From: Mycobacterium sp. KBS0706
GTDB lineage: Bacteria; Pseudomonadota; Alphaproteobacteria; DSM-16000; Inquilinaceae
DNA length: 64,000 nt
Direction of reading: 5' to 3'
Assembly: GCF_005938675.2 (NCBI RefSeq)
Contig: NZ_VCCH02000005.1
Coordinates: forward strand, 113,900 to 177,899
The position numbers and the translations under genes are program-made. Under the pieces are notes generated by a model that was not told the origin of the DNA, ran no database searches, and was given only the letters and a program-made list of their open reading frames with translations. The stretch's first letter is position 1. The number at the start of each line of letters is the position of its first letter. Positions 36,080-44,211 of this stretch are shown piece after piece.

Positions 36080-36096
36080 AATTGGACAGGCCAATT
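36080..36096. promoter_or_regulatory. Operator AATTGG-ACAGG-CCAATT
   Basis: A perfect 6-bp inverted repeat with 5-base spacer in the gap between the divergent binding-protein (start 36046) and dehydratase (start 36192) genes. Probable site for the FCD-GntR protein at 31608. Confidence 0.65.
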
Positions 36097-36191
36097 CTTT
36101 TCAGGCATCGTAGTGTCGGTTCTGCCGCCCTGGCAAGGGTGTTCGGAACCGGGACGAAGGAGCCGCCGAAGCGGCCGGTGGGAGGAGACCA

Positions 36192-37319
36192 ATGCGCATC
36201 CAGGGCATCACCCCGATCGTGCTGCGCTATCCGGAGCCGAACGACCACGGCAACATCCGGCACACCGTGCTGCTGCGGCTGGAGGCCGAGGGCGGGCTGA
36301 CCGGCTGGGGCGAATGCATCGCCATGTGGCCCGAGGCCTGCCGCGCCGTGGCCGCGCTGGTCCAAGGCGGCTTGGCCGATGTCGTCGCCGGCATGGATGT
36401 GCGCGAGCCCGATTCGGTATGGCAGGCGCTCAAGCGGCACACCTGGTGGTATGGCGAAGGCGGCCTCGCCACCATGGCGCTGGCCGGCATCGACATGGCG
36501 GTGTGGGACGCCTGCGGCAAGGCGGCCGGGCTGCCGCTGTGGCGCCTGTTCGGCGGGCGGGTGCACGAGGCGCTGCCGGCGATCGCCAGCATGCATGTCA
36601 ACCGCGCCACGATCGAGGAGGGCGCGGCCGAGGTGGCGGGTCATATCGGCCGCGGCTTCAAGGGCGCCAAGCTGGGCTTCGGCAAGCGCGGCCTGTCGCG
36701 GGTCGGCCAGGACCCCGGACACGATGTCGACTATGTCCGCGCGGTGCGCCAGGCCGCCGGTCCGGCCGCCCGGCTGATGGTCGATATCGGCAACGGCGTG
36801 CGCTGGGACGCCGCCACCGCGATCGCCACCGTCCGCCGCTTCGAGGCGCACGATATCGACTGGGTGGAGGAGCCGCTGCATCCCGACGACCTGGACGGCC
36901 TGGCCCGGTTGCGCGCCGCCGTCACCACCCGGATCGCCACGGGCGAGCGGGAATGGACCGTGGCCGGTTATGCCCGGCTGATCCGCACCGGGCTGGTCGA
37001 CGTGCTGGGCGTCGACCCTGCCCGGGCCGAAGGCATCACCGGCTTCCGCAAGGTGGCGGCGCTGGCCGAGGCGGCGCGCATCGCCGTCAACGCCCATGCC
37101 TGGAGCACGGCGGTGACCAGCGCCGCCAGCCTGCACCTGTCGGTCGCCAGCCCGGCGGCGCGGCTGTTCGAGCTGAAGCCGTTGGAAAACCCGATGCAGC
37201 ACGAGCTGGTCGACACGCCGATCTGGCACCGGGACGGGCTGGTGCGGCCGCCAGAGGGACCCGGCCTGGGCGTCGAGCCGCGCGCGGCCTGCATCGACAA
37301 GTATCGGCTGCCGCTGTGA
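36192..37319 (+). CDS. Enolase-superfamily dehydratase/racemase (MR/MLE type)
   Basis: 375 aa. Metal ligands appear in order: Asp in MVDIGNGVRW, Glu in WVEEPLHPDD, Glu in TGEREW; the general-base dyad is Asp in GVDPARAEGIT and His in NAHAWSTAV, with ELKPLENP closing the barrel. This is the mandelate racemase-like set used by sugar-acid dehydratases. It is a different subgroup from the RhmD-like protein encoded 0.8 kb downstream, so the locus has two acid-sugar dehydratases. First gene of the plus arm with GGAGGAG site. Confidence 0.9.
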   Translation: MRIQGITPIVLRYPEPNDHGNIRHTVLLRLEAEGGLTGWGECIAMWPEACRAVAALVQGGLADVVAGMDVREPDSVWQALKRHTWWYGEGGLATMALAGIDMAVWDACGKAAGLPLWRLFGGRVHEALPAIASMHVNRATIEEGAAEVAGHIGRGFKGAKLGFGKRGLSRVGQDPGHDVDYVRAVRQAAGPAARLMVDIGNGVRWDAATAIATVRRFEAHDIDWVEEPLHPDDLDGLARLRAAVTTRIATGEREWTVAGYARLIRTGLVDVLGVDPARAEGITGFRKVAALAEAARIAVNAHAWSTAVTSAASLHLSVASPAARLFELKPLENPMQHELVDTPIWHRDGLVRPPEGPGLGVEPRAACIDKYRLPL

Positions 37320-37333
37320 CGGAGCGACCGGAC

Positions 37334-38089
37334 ATGACCGACGATCTGGGCCTGGCGGGCCGCATCGCCATCGTCACCGGCGCGGCCAGCGGCATCGGCC
37401 GGGCGACGGCGCTGCTGCTGGCCCGGCTGGGTTGCGTCGTCACCGCCGCCGACCGCGACGCCGCCGGGGCGGCCGAGACCGCACAGCAGGGCGCGGACGG
37501 CCGGATCGCGCCGGCAGTGTTCGACCTGGCCGATCCCGCCGCCTGCCGCGAGCTGGTCGACAGCGCCGTGCAGGCCTATGGCCGGCTGGACATCCTGGTG
37601 AACGCGGCGGCGCTGATGATCCGGCAGCCGATCGACGAGGTCGGCGACGACGCCATCGACCGGCAGATGCGGGTCAATGTGGCCGGCCCGTTCCATCTCT
37701 GCCGCGCCGCCCATGCCGCGATGGCGCCGCGGGGACGCGGCCGGATCGTGCTGTTCGCCAGCCAGGGCGCCCACACCGGCGGCTATGTCGGCTCCGCCAT
37801 CTATGCGGCGACCAAGGCCGGGGTGATCGCGCTGGCCAAGTCCTTCGCCCGGGCCTGGGCGCCGGAGGGGATCACGGTCAACGTCGTCTCCCCGGGCGCC
37901 GCCGACACGCCGATGCTGCGTGACGGCGTGGCTCCCGACGCCCTCGCCCGCTTCCTCGCCACCATCCCGCTCGGCCGCGCCGCGACGCCGGAGGAGGTGG
38001 CGCGCTGCGTCGCCTTCCTGGCGAGCGACTGGGCCGGCTACGTCACCGGCCACACGCTCGACGTCAATGGCGGCCAGCTGATGCGCTAG
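37334..38089 (+). CDS. SDR-family NAD(P)-dependent oxidoreductase
   Basis: 251 aa. TGAASGIGRATALLL (cofactor loop), NAAAL (NNAG variant), catalytic Ser in FASQGAHTGG and YAATKAG (Tyr-x3-Lys), C-terminal GHTLDVNGGQLM. Likely either L-rhamnose 1-dehydrogenase or a keto-deoxy-rhamnonate dehydrogenase by context. ATG 37334 with GGAG nine bases upstream is preferred; GTG 37316 overlapping the previous stop would add six residues. Confidence 0.93.
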   Translation: MTDDLGLAGRIAIVTGAASGIGRATALLLARLGCVVTAADRDAAGAAETAQQGADGRIAPAVFDLADPAACRELVDSAVQAYGRLDILVNAAALMIRQPIDEVGDDAIDRQMRVNVAGPFHLCRAAHAAMAPRGRGRIVLFASQGAHTGGYVGSAIYAATKAGVIALAKSFARAWAPEGITVNVVSPGAADTPMLRDGVAPDALARFLATIPLGRAATPEEVARCVAFLASDWAGYVTGHTLDVNGGQLMR

Positions 38090-38117
38090 CCGTTCCCGCC
38101 ACCCTCCGGACACCATC

Positions 38118-39308
38118 ATGACCGCATTGCGCATCGCCGATATCCGCACCTACCTGATCGAAGGCACCGGGGATGGCGGCGACTATCACCGCCAGAAGGG
38201 CGGCCACTGGATCATCGACACGCTGATCGCCAACCCGATGTCGGGCTATGCGCCCTACAAGGCGTCGCGGCTGAGCTGGGGCATCGACGTCCTCGGCTCG
38301 ATCCTGGTCGAGATCGAGGACGACCAGGGCCGCATCGGCTTCGCCACCGGCTTCGGCGGACCGCCGGCCTGCTGGCTGATCGAGAAGCACTTCCGGCGCT
38401 TCCTGGTCGGCGCCGACCCGCGCGACCTGAACCTGCTGTGGGACCAGATGTTCCGCGCCAGCCTGTTCTACGGCCGCAAGGGGCTGCCGCTGGCCACCAT
38501 CAGCGTGGTCGACCTGGCGCTGTGGGACCTGGTCGGCAAGATCCGGCAGGAGCCGGTGTACAAGCTGATCGGCGGCCGGACCAAGCCGGAGCTGAGCTTC
38601 TACTGCACCGGCCCGCTGCCGGCCGAGGCCAAGCGCATGGGTTTCTGGGGCGGCAAGGTGCCGCTGCCGCACGGCCCCGCCGATGGCCGCGAGGGCGTGC
38701 GGGCGAACCGCGAATTCCTCGCCGGGCACCGCGCCGCCGTAGGCCCGGACTTCCCGCTGATGGTCGATTGCTACATGGCACTCGACGTGCCGTACACGGT
38801 CGAGCTGGCCACCGCCTGCGCCGATCTCGGCATCCATTGGTGGGAGGAGGTGCTGCACCCCGATGATGTCGAGGGCTATGGCCTGCTGAAGCGCGCTTTG
38901 CCCGCCACGCGCTTCGCCACCGGCGAGCATGAATATTCCCGCTACGGCTTCCGCCGGCTGATCGAGGGCCGGACGATCGACATCCTGCAGCCGGACGTGA
39001 TGTGGGCCGGCGGCCTGACCGAGCTGCTGCGCATCGCCGCCCATGCGGCGGCCTATGACATCCCGGTGGTGCCGCATGGCAGCGGTCCCTACAGCTACCA
39101 CTATGTGATGTCGCAGCCGAACGCGCCGTTCTGCGAGTATGTGGCGAACAGCCCGGACGGGCGCAGCGTGCGGCCGGTGTTCGGCAGCCTGTTCCGCAAC
39201 GAGCCGGTGCCGCAGGACGGGCGGCTGGACGTCTCCGACGCCCCCGGTTTCGGGCTGGAGCTCAATCCGGACGCGCCGCTCCGGCGGTTCGACGCGTCCG
39301 TGCTTTGA
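38118..39308 (+). CDS. rhmD: L-rhamnonate dehydratase-like protein
   Basis: 396 aa. The N-terminal HRQKGGHWIIDTLIANPMS and the C-terminal VPHGSGPYSYHYVMS plus YVANSPDG are characteristic of RhmD in the enolase superfamily. Metal ligands fall in MVDCYMALD, WWEEVLHPDD and TGEHEYS, the base His in VPHGSGPY. It dehydrates L-rhamnonate to 2-keto-3-deoxy-L-rhamnonate in the cytosol. Its last 47 bases overlap the 3' end of the convergent tctA gene. The aldolase or dehydrogenase/hydrolase that would finish the pathway is not in the window under a recognised name. Confidence 0.92.
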   Translation: MTALRIADIRTYLIEGTGDGGDYHRQKGGHWIIDTLIANPMSGYAPYKASRLSWGIDVLGSILVEIEDDQGRIGFATGFGGPPACWLIEKHFRRFLVGADPRDLNLLWDQMFRASLFYGRKGLPLATISVVDLALWDLVGKIRQEPVYKLIGGRTKPELSFYCTGPLPAEAKRMGFWGGKVPLPHGPADGREGVRANREFLAGHRAAVGPDFPLMVDCYMALDVPYTVELATACADLGIHWWEEVLHPDDVEGYGLLKRALPATRFATGEHEYSRYGFRRLIEGRTIDILQPDVMWAGGLTELLRIAAHAAAYDIPVVPHGSGPYSYHYVMSQPNAPFCEYVANSPDGRSVRPVFGSLFRNEPVPQDGRLDVSDAPGFGLELNPDAPLRRFDASVL

Positions 39309-40785
39309 TCGAAGTCAGGCGGCCGATCAGCGGCCAGGCCAGCATGGCGAGGCCGAGCGTGGTGATGCTGCCGACCAGGGCGTTCGACCAGAACACCGAC
39401 AGGTCGCCGCCGGACATGATCATCGACTGGCGGAACGCATCCTCGGCCTTGTCGCCCAGCACCATGGCGAGCACGAGGGGCGCGATCGGGTAGTCCAGCT
39501 TCTTGAAGACGTAGCCGACGATGCCGAAGGCCAGGACCAGCCCCATGTCGAAGGGCGAGTTGGCGACGGTGTAGGCGCCGGCGAAGCATACCACCACGAT
39601 CACCGGCCCGATCACGGCGAAGGGGATGCGGAGGATGGCGCTGAACACCGGCACGGTCGCCAGCACCAGGGCGACGGCGACGACATTGCCGAGATACATG
39701 CTGGCAATCAGGCCCCAGACGAAGTCCGGCTGGTCGATGAACAGCATCGGGCCGGGCGTCAGGCCCCAGATCATCAGCCCGCCCATCATCACCGCGGCGG
39801 TGGCCGATCCGGGCACGCCCAGCGCCAGCATCGGCAGGATGGCGCAGGTGCCGGCGGAATGGTCGGCGGCCTCGGGCGAGACGATGCCGGCCGGGTCGCC
39901 CTTGCCGAAGCCCTCCTTGCGCCGGGCGAAGCGCCGGGCCAGGCCGTAGCTCATGAAGCTGGCGGCGGTCGGCCCGCCCGGGGTGATGCCCATCCAGCAG
40001 CCGACCAGGACGCTGCGCAGCAGCGCCAGCCACTGCCGCGGCAGCTCGCGCATGGCGCGGCCGACATCGCGCAGCCCGACCCGGGCGCGGATGCCGTCGA
40101 AGCGCAGCCCCTCCTCCATGGTCAGGATCAGCTCGCCAATGCCGAACAGGCCGATCACCGCGACCAGGAAGCTGATGCCCTTGATCAGGTCGGCGAGGCC
40201 GAAGGTCAGGCGCAAATTGCCGGAGACGGTGTCCATCCCGACCGTGGCGAAGGCGAAGCCCAGCATCATCGACACCACGGTCTTCACCGGCGACCCGCTG
40301 CCCATGCCGACGAAGGAGGCGAAGGCCAGGAAGTAGACGGCGAAGAATTCCGGCGAGCTGAAGCGCAGCGCGAACTGCGCCACCCAGCCGGACAGCAGCG
40401 TGATGACCACCACCCCGGCCAGGGCGCCGAAGCCGGCCGACAGGAAGGCCAGGGTCAGCGCCCGCGCCGCCTGGCCCGCCCGAGCCATCGGATAGCCGTC
40501 GAAGGTGGTGGCGACCGAGGACGGTTCGCCCGGGATGTTGAACAGGATGGAGGTGGTCGACCCGCCGAACAGCGCGCCCCAATACATGCAGCTGAGCAGG
40601 ATGATGGCCGAGACCGGGTCCATGGCGAAGGTCAGCGGCAGCAGCAGCGACACGCCGTTCGGCGCGCCGAGGCCGGGCAGCACCCCGACCAGGATGCCGA
40701 GCATCACGCCCAGCACCATCAGCATCAGATGGTAGCCGCTGAGCACCGTGCCGAAGCCGTCGACGAGATGGGCGAGGTTGTCCAC
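39262..40785 (-). CDS. tctA: Tripartite tricarboxylate transporter, TctA large membrane subunit
   Basis: 507 aa from GTG 40785 (GGAGATCCCCC ahead). About 12 membrane helices; GVLPGLGAPNGVSLLLPLTF, GSTTSILFNIPGEPSSVATT and GITPGGPTAASFMSYGLARR are TctA hallmarks. It forms the channel of a binding-protein-dependent, ion-driven carboxylate importer with TctB and TctC. The coding end overlaps rhmD on the other strand by 47 bases, giving a basic C-terminal tail (SIKARTRRTAGAARPD) not usual for the family. Confidence 0.94.
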   Translation of the reverse strand: MDNLAHLVDGFGTVLSGYHLMLMVLGVMLGILVGVLPGLGAPNGVSLLLPLTFAMDPVSAIILLSCMYWGALFGGSTTSILFNIPGEPSSVATTFDGYPMARAGQAARALTLAFLSAGFGALAGVVVITLLSGWVAQFALRFSSPEFFAVYFLAFASFVGMGSGSPVKTVVSMMLGFAFATVGMDTVSGNLRLTFGLADLIKGISFLVAVIGLFGIGELILTMEEGLRFDGIRARVGLRDVGRAMRELPRQWLALLRSVLVGCWMGITPGGPTAASFMSYGLARRFARRKEGFGKGDPAGIVSPEAADHSAGTCAILPMLALGVPGSATAAVMMGGLMIWGLTPGPMLFIDQPDFVWGLIASMYLGNVVAVALVLATVPVFSAILRIPFAVIGPVIVVVCFAGAYTVANSPFDMGLVLAFGIVGYVFKKLDYPIAPLVLAMVLGDKAEDAFRQSMIMSGGDLSVFWSNALVGSITTLGLAMLAWPLIGRLTSIKARTRRTAGAARPD

Positions 40786-40801
40786 GGGGGATCTCCGGAT
40801 G

Positions 40802-41296
40802 TCAGGCGAGGCCGAGCCAGGCCTCGATCGGACCCTTCAGCAGCGGCACCTGGAACCAGGTCTCGAACACCAGCCACAGCAGCACGGCGACGCCGAGCCC
40901 GACCGGCACGGCGCTGCGCAGCCGGTAGCCGCCCTGCAGCGCCATCACCCCGATGAGGTAAAGGGCAGAGGCGACGTAGAGGCCGAGCGGCAGCGACAGC
41001 GCCACGAAGGCCGCCATCGGCCCGAAGAAGGCGGCGACCCGGCGCAGACGGACGGCGTCGAGGAACACCGCGCCGTCGCGCGCCCGCAGCGCCTGGACCA
41101 GGGTGCCCAGGCTGCCGGCGACGATGATCAGGCCGACGGCGAAGGGGAAGGTCCCGGGCTCGGGCCCCGCCTCGTTCCAGCCGATGCCGCTCTGCAGCCC
41201 GCCAACCGCGACCGCGGCACCGACCGCACCGGTGGCCGCGGCGGCCGCGCATTCCATGCCGAAGCGGGAGATCCCGCCGGTCTCAGGCTTGTCCAT
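40802..41296 (-). CDS. tctB: Tripartite tricarboxylate transporter, TctB small membrane subunit
   Basis: 164 aa, four membrane helices (for example AAAAATGAVGAAVAVGGLQS and AFFGPMAAFVALSLPLGLYV). Poorly conserved family recognised by size, topology and place between tctC and tctA. Gaps of 16 and 18 bases to its neighbours show one operon. Confidence 0.88.
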   Translation of the reverse strand: MDKPETGGISRFGMECAAAAATGAVGAAVAVGGLQSGIGWNEAGPEPGTFPFAVGLIIVAGSLGTLVQALRARDGAVFLDAVRLRRVAAFFGPMAAFVALSLPLGLYVASALYLIGVMALQGGYRLRSAVPVGLGVAVLLWLVFETWFQVPLLKGPIEAWLGLA

Positions 41297-41314
41297 GACC
41301 GCACTCCCAGGTGG

Positions 41315-42292
41315 TCAGCCGGCGAGCCAGCCCTGCTTCTGGTAGACCGCGCGCACCCGGTCCTGTTCGGCGCGGATATAGGCCTGCCACTCGTCGCCGG
41401 TCAGGAACCGGCCGCTTTGCGAGCTCTTGGCCAGGTAGTCCTGCCATTCCGGCGTCTCGCTGACCTTGCGCAACAGGTCGGTGTAGAAGGCGGTCGCCTC
41501 GGCCGGCACGCCGCCGGGCAGCCACACGGCGCGCGGCATCTGGTAGCTGTCGATCGGGATGCCCTCGTCGCGGCACAGCGGGATGTCGGCCCAGCCGAGA
41601 TCGCCGGACACCTTCGGGCCGGCCGGCAGGCGCTGCATGGCGAAGACGCAGAGCGGCCGCACCATGCCAGCCTGCCACTGGCCGCGATTCTCGTTCGGGT
41701 TGTTGGTGTTGCCGTCGATATGGCCGCCGGCCAGCTGCACCGCGGCCTCGTTGCCGCTCTTGAACGGGATGTAGGTGAAGCGGGCGCCGGTGGCCTCGCC
41801 GACCATGCTGACCAGGGTCTGGTCGACATCCTTGGACTGGCTGCCGCCGAATTTGAGGGGCGTCTCCTTGGCCGCGGCCAGCAGCTCCGCCGCCGATTTG
41901 TAGGGCGCCTCGCCGTTGACCCACAGCACGAACTCGTCCATCGCCATCGCCGCCACCGGCGTCAGGTCCTCCGGCGCATAGGGCAGGTTGGCGACAAAGG
42001 GCAGCAGGTATTCGTTGTTGGTGCCGAACACCAGCTTGTGCGGGTCGCCGGCAGCGCCCTTGCCGTAGACGAAGCCCTCGGCGCCGCTGCCGCCGCCCTT
42101 GTTGCTGACGATGATCGGCCTGTCCACCAGCTTGTGCTTGACGATGATCGCCTGCACCGCACGGGCGAAGCTGTCGGTGCCGCCGCCGGGGCCGGAGGTG
42201 ACGACGAATTCGATCGGCTTCTGGGGTTCCCAGGCCTGGGCGGCGGCGGCCGGCAGCAGCGCGGCCAGTGCCAGGGTCAATGTCTTGAGCAT
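41315..42292 (-). CDS. tctC: Tripartite tricarboxylate transporter substrate-binding protein (Bug/TctC family)
   Basis: 325 aa. Sec signal LKTLTLALAALLPAAAAQA (cleavage near residue 20), then WEPQKPIEFVVTSGPGGGTDSFAR and VDRPIIVSNKGGG, typical of Bug receptors that grip a carboxylate with two main-chain loops. Periplasmic. The substrate is probably a hydroxy- or sugar-derived acid given the PdxA2-like gene upstream. Confidence 0.93.
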   Translation of the reverse strand: MLKTLTLALAALLPAAAAQAWEPQKPIEFVVTSGPGGGTDSFARAVQAIIVKHKLVDRPIIVSNKGGGSGAEGFVYGKGAAGDPHKLVFGTNNEYLLPFVANLPYAPEDLTPVAAMAMDEFVLWVNGEAPYKSAAELLAAAKETPLKFGGSQSKDVDQTLVSMVGEATGARFTYIPFKSGNEAAVQLAGGHIDGNTNNPNENRGQWQAGMVRPLCVFAMQRLPAGPKVSGDLGWADIPLCRDEGIPIDSYQMPRAVWLPGGVPAEATAFYTDLLRKVSETPEWQDYLAKSSQSGRFLTGDEWQAYIRAEQDRVRAVYQKQGWLAG

Positions 42293-42331
42293 CTTCGTTC
42301 TCCTCCCTTTGCTTGTGATTGACGGGCCGGA

Positions 42332-43351
42332 TCAGCCCGGCGCGGCGTGCCTGCGCGCCGCCATCCGGGCGGCCAGCAGCACCGCGGCGCGGCTGGCGCC
42401 GATATCGGCGATGCCTTCCCCGGCGATGTCGTAGGCGGTACCGTGGGCGGGGGTGCAGATCGGGAAGGGGAAGCCGCCGAGCATGGTGACGCCACGGTCG
42501 AAGCCCATCAGCTTCATCGCGATCTGCCCCTGGTCGTGATACATCGTCAGCACCGCGTGGCAGCCTTCCTTCGGCGCCCGCAGGAAGACGGTGTCGGCCG
42601 GATAGGGGCCGACGACGTCGAGGCCTTCCGACGCCGCGGCGCGGACCGCCGGGCCGATCACCTCGATCTCCTCACGCCCGAAATTGCCGCCGTCGCCGGC
42701 ATGCGGGTTCAGCCCGGCCACCGCGATGCGCGGCCGGTCGATGCCGGCGGCGCGCAGGCAGCCGGCGGTCAGCGCCAGCTCGGCCCGGATGCCCTCCGCC
42801 GTGATCGCCGCGGCCACGGCCGAGAGCGGGATGTGCGAGGTGACCCGCGCGTTCCAGATCGTGTCCAGGATGTTGAATTCTCGGGCCGCACCGGACCAGC
42901 CGATGGCATCCGCGACGAAGCGGATCTCGTCGTCGTAGCCGGGCGTGGCGTAGCGCATCGCCTGCTTGTTGAACGGGGTGAAGCAGACGGCGTCGGCCCC
43001 GCCGGCGGCGGCCAGCTTGAGCGCACGGCGGAAGTTCTCGGACGCGAACTTCCCGCCGGCCAGCGTCGCCTCGCGCGGCGTCACATCCGCCGGGTCGAGA
43101 TGGCGGAGGTCGATCAGCACCGGCCGGTCACCAGGGGCCTTCGCCTCGGTGGCCACCTCGAGGTCGAGTTCCACGCCGGCCGTCCGGGCGCCGGCGTCGA
43201 GGATCCTGCGGTCGCCGAACACCACGAAGCGGACGGCGGCGCGGATCTCGTCCAGCGCCAGCAGCCGGGCGGTCAGCTCCGGGCTGATCCCGGCGGGATC
43301 GCCCATGGCGAGGGCGATGACGGGACGGCGGATGTCGGGCTGGGCTGCCAC
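42332..43351 (-). CDS. PdxA family dehydrogenase (PdxA2-like)
   Basis: 339 aa from GTG 43351, GGGGAG seven bases upstream. PVIALAMGDPAGISPEL at the N-terminus, metal-binding His in TSHIPLSAV, and YHDQGQIAMKLMGFDRGV are PdxA-family motifs. True PdxA makes vitamin B6 precursor; PdxA2-type relatives oxidise and decarboxylate four-carbon acid phosphates such as D-threonate or D-erythronate 4-phosphate. The transporter context points to the catabolic type, but no DUF1537-type acid kinase is present here. First gene of the tct operon. Confidence 0.9.
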   Translation of the reverse strand: MAAQPDIRRPVIALAMGDPAGISPELTARLLALDEIRAAVRFVVFGDRRILDAGARTAGVELDLEVATEAKAPGDRPVLIDLRHLDPADVTPREATLAGGKFASENFRRALKLAAAGGADAVCFTPFNKQAMRYATPGYDDEIRFVADAIGWSGAAREFNILDTIWNARVTSHIPLSAVAAAITAEGIRAELALTAGCLRAAGIDRPRIAVAGLNPHAGDGGNFGREEIEVIGPAVRAAASEGLDVVGPYPADTVFLRAPKEGCHAVLTMYHDQGQIAMKLMGFDRGVTMLGGFPFPICTPAHGTAYDIAGEGIADIGASRAAVLLAARMAARRHAAPG

Positions 43352-43394
43352 GGTGCTCCCCAAATCTTCTTGCTTCTGAGGGCACGGTAGCAGC

Positions 43395-43435
43395 CATGCA
43401 TGCACACATCAAGCATGCTGCACTCTGCATGCAGA
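43395..43435. promoter_or_regulatory. Three tandem GCATGC palindromes, GntR operator array
   Basis: Cores at 43398-43403, 43413-43418 and 43427-43432, centred 15 and 14 bases apart; extended forms are TGCATGCA (43397-43404), AGCATGCT (43412-43419) and TCTGCATGCAGA (43424-43435). They lie between the divergent pdxA2-like and GntR genes. FCD-GntR proteins often bind such TGCATGCA-like sites. Confidence 0.7.
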
Positions 43436-43515
43436 ATGCTGAGATTGACCTCGGCAGGACTTATTCGCCATGCTTGGCTCCGCCGGCGATGCCGCCGACG
43501 GGGTGCGAGGACGGG

Positions 43516-44190
43516 ATGGAACTGTTGCAGGACGCGTTGGCCGATAGCGGCCCGATCGCCCGCCCGTCGCTGCACGACCAGATCGTCGGCCGCATCCGCG
43601 ACATGGTGATCGAGGGCGTGCTGCCATCCGGCGCGCGCATCCACGAAGGGCAGCTGGGGGCACAGCTCGGCGTGTCGCGCACGCCGCTGCGCGAGGCGTT
43701 GAAATACCTCGCCAGCGAAGGGCTGCTGGACCTGGTCCCGGGCCGTGGCGCCGTGGTCAAGCGCTTCTCCGCCAAGGAGGTGCAGGACATGCTGGCGGTG
43801 CTGGGCCTGCTGGAGGCCGAGGCCGGCCGGCTGGCCTGCGCCGATGCCTCGGATTCCGGCATCCGCGAGGTCCGTGGCCTGCACGACCGGATGCTGCAGC
43901 ACTACAAGCGGCGCGAGCGGCTGGAGTATTTCAAGCTGAACCAGGCCATCCACTCCGCCATCCTGCGCCTGTCCGGCAACGCGGCGCTGGTGACGGTGCA
44001 CGGCATCCTGCAGTCGCGGCTGAAGCGGATCCGCTTCATCGGCAATGGCAGCGAGGAGAAATGGGCGGCGGCAGTGGCCGACCACGAGGAGATGATCGCG
44101 TCCCTCGAGGCCAGGGACCCGGAGCGTCTGGCCGCGATCCTCAGCCGCCACATGGCGGAGAGCTGGAACCGGGTTCGCGACGCGATCTGA
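43516..44190 (+). CDS. GntR-family regulator, FCD subfamily
   Basis: 224 aa from ATG 43516 with GAGG upstream; the longer frame from 43396 is rejected since it starts inside the palindrome array. Winged helix HDQIVGRIRDMVIEGVLPSG, LGVSRTPLREALKYLASEG; FCD domain with FKLNQAIHSAILRLSGN and ADHEEMIASLEARDP. Likely controls the divergent pdxA2-tct operon and itself through the three GCATGC sites, with an organic acid as effector. Confidence 0.93.
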   Translation: MELLQDALADSGPIARPSLHDQIVGRIRDMVIEGVLPSGARIHEGQLGAQLGVSRTPLREALKYLASEGLLDLVPGRGAVVKRFSAKEVQDMLAVLGLLEAEAGRLACADASDSGIREVRGLHDRMLQHYKRRERLEYFKLNQAIHSAILRLSGNAALVTVHGILQSRLKRIRFIGNGSEEKWAAAVADHEEMIASLEARDPERLAAILSRHMAESWNRVRDAI

Positions 44191-44211
44191 CCACCCTGCC
44201 CTCGTCCGCTG

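Noticed and set aside
34712..38089. Open frame of 1125 codons on the plus strand
   Set aside because: Its first two thirds are antisense to the ABC genes and unlike any protein; only the last 251 codons are real (the SDR gene from 37334).
42332..43351. Housekeeping vitamin B6 gene pdxA
   Set aside because: It leads a carboxylate-transporter operon under a GntR regulator, with no ksgA/surA-type neighbours, so a catabolic PdxA2 role is more likely.
43396..43515. Longer GntR start at ATG 43396
   Set aside because: The added segment lies across three operator palindromes and has no family likeness.
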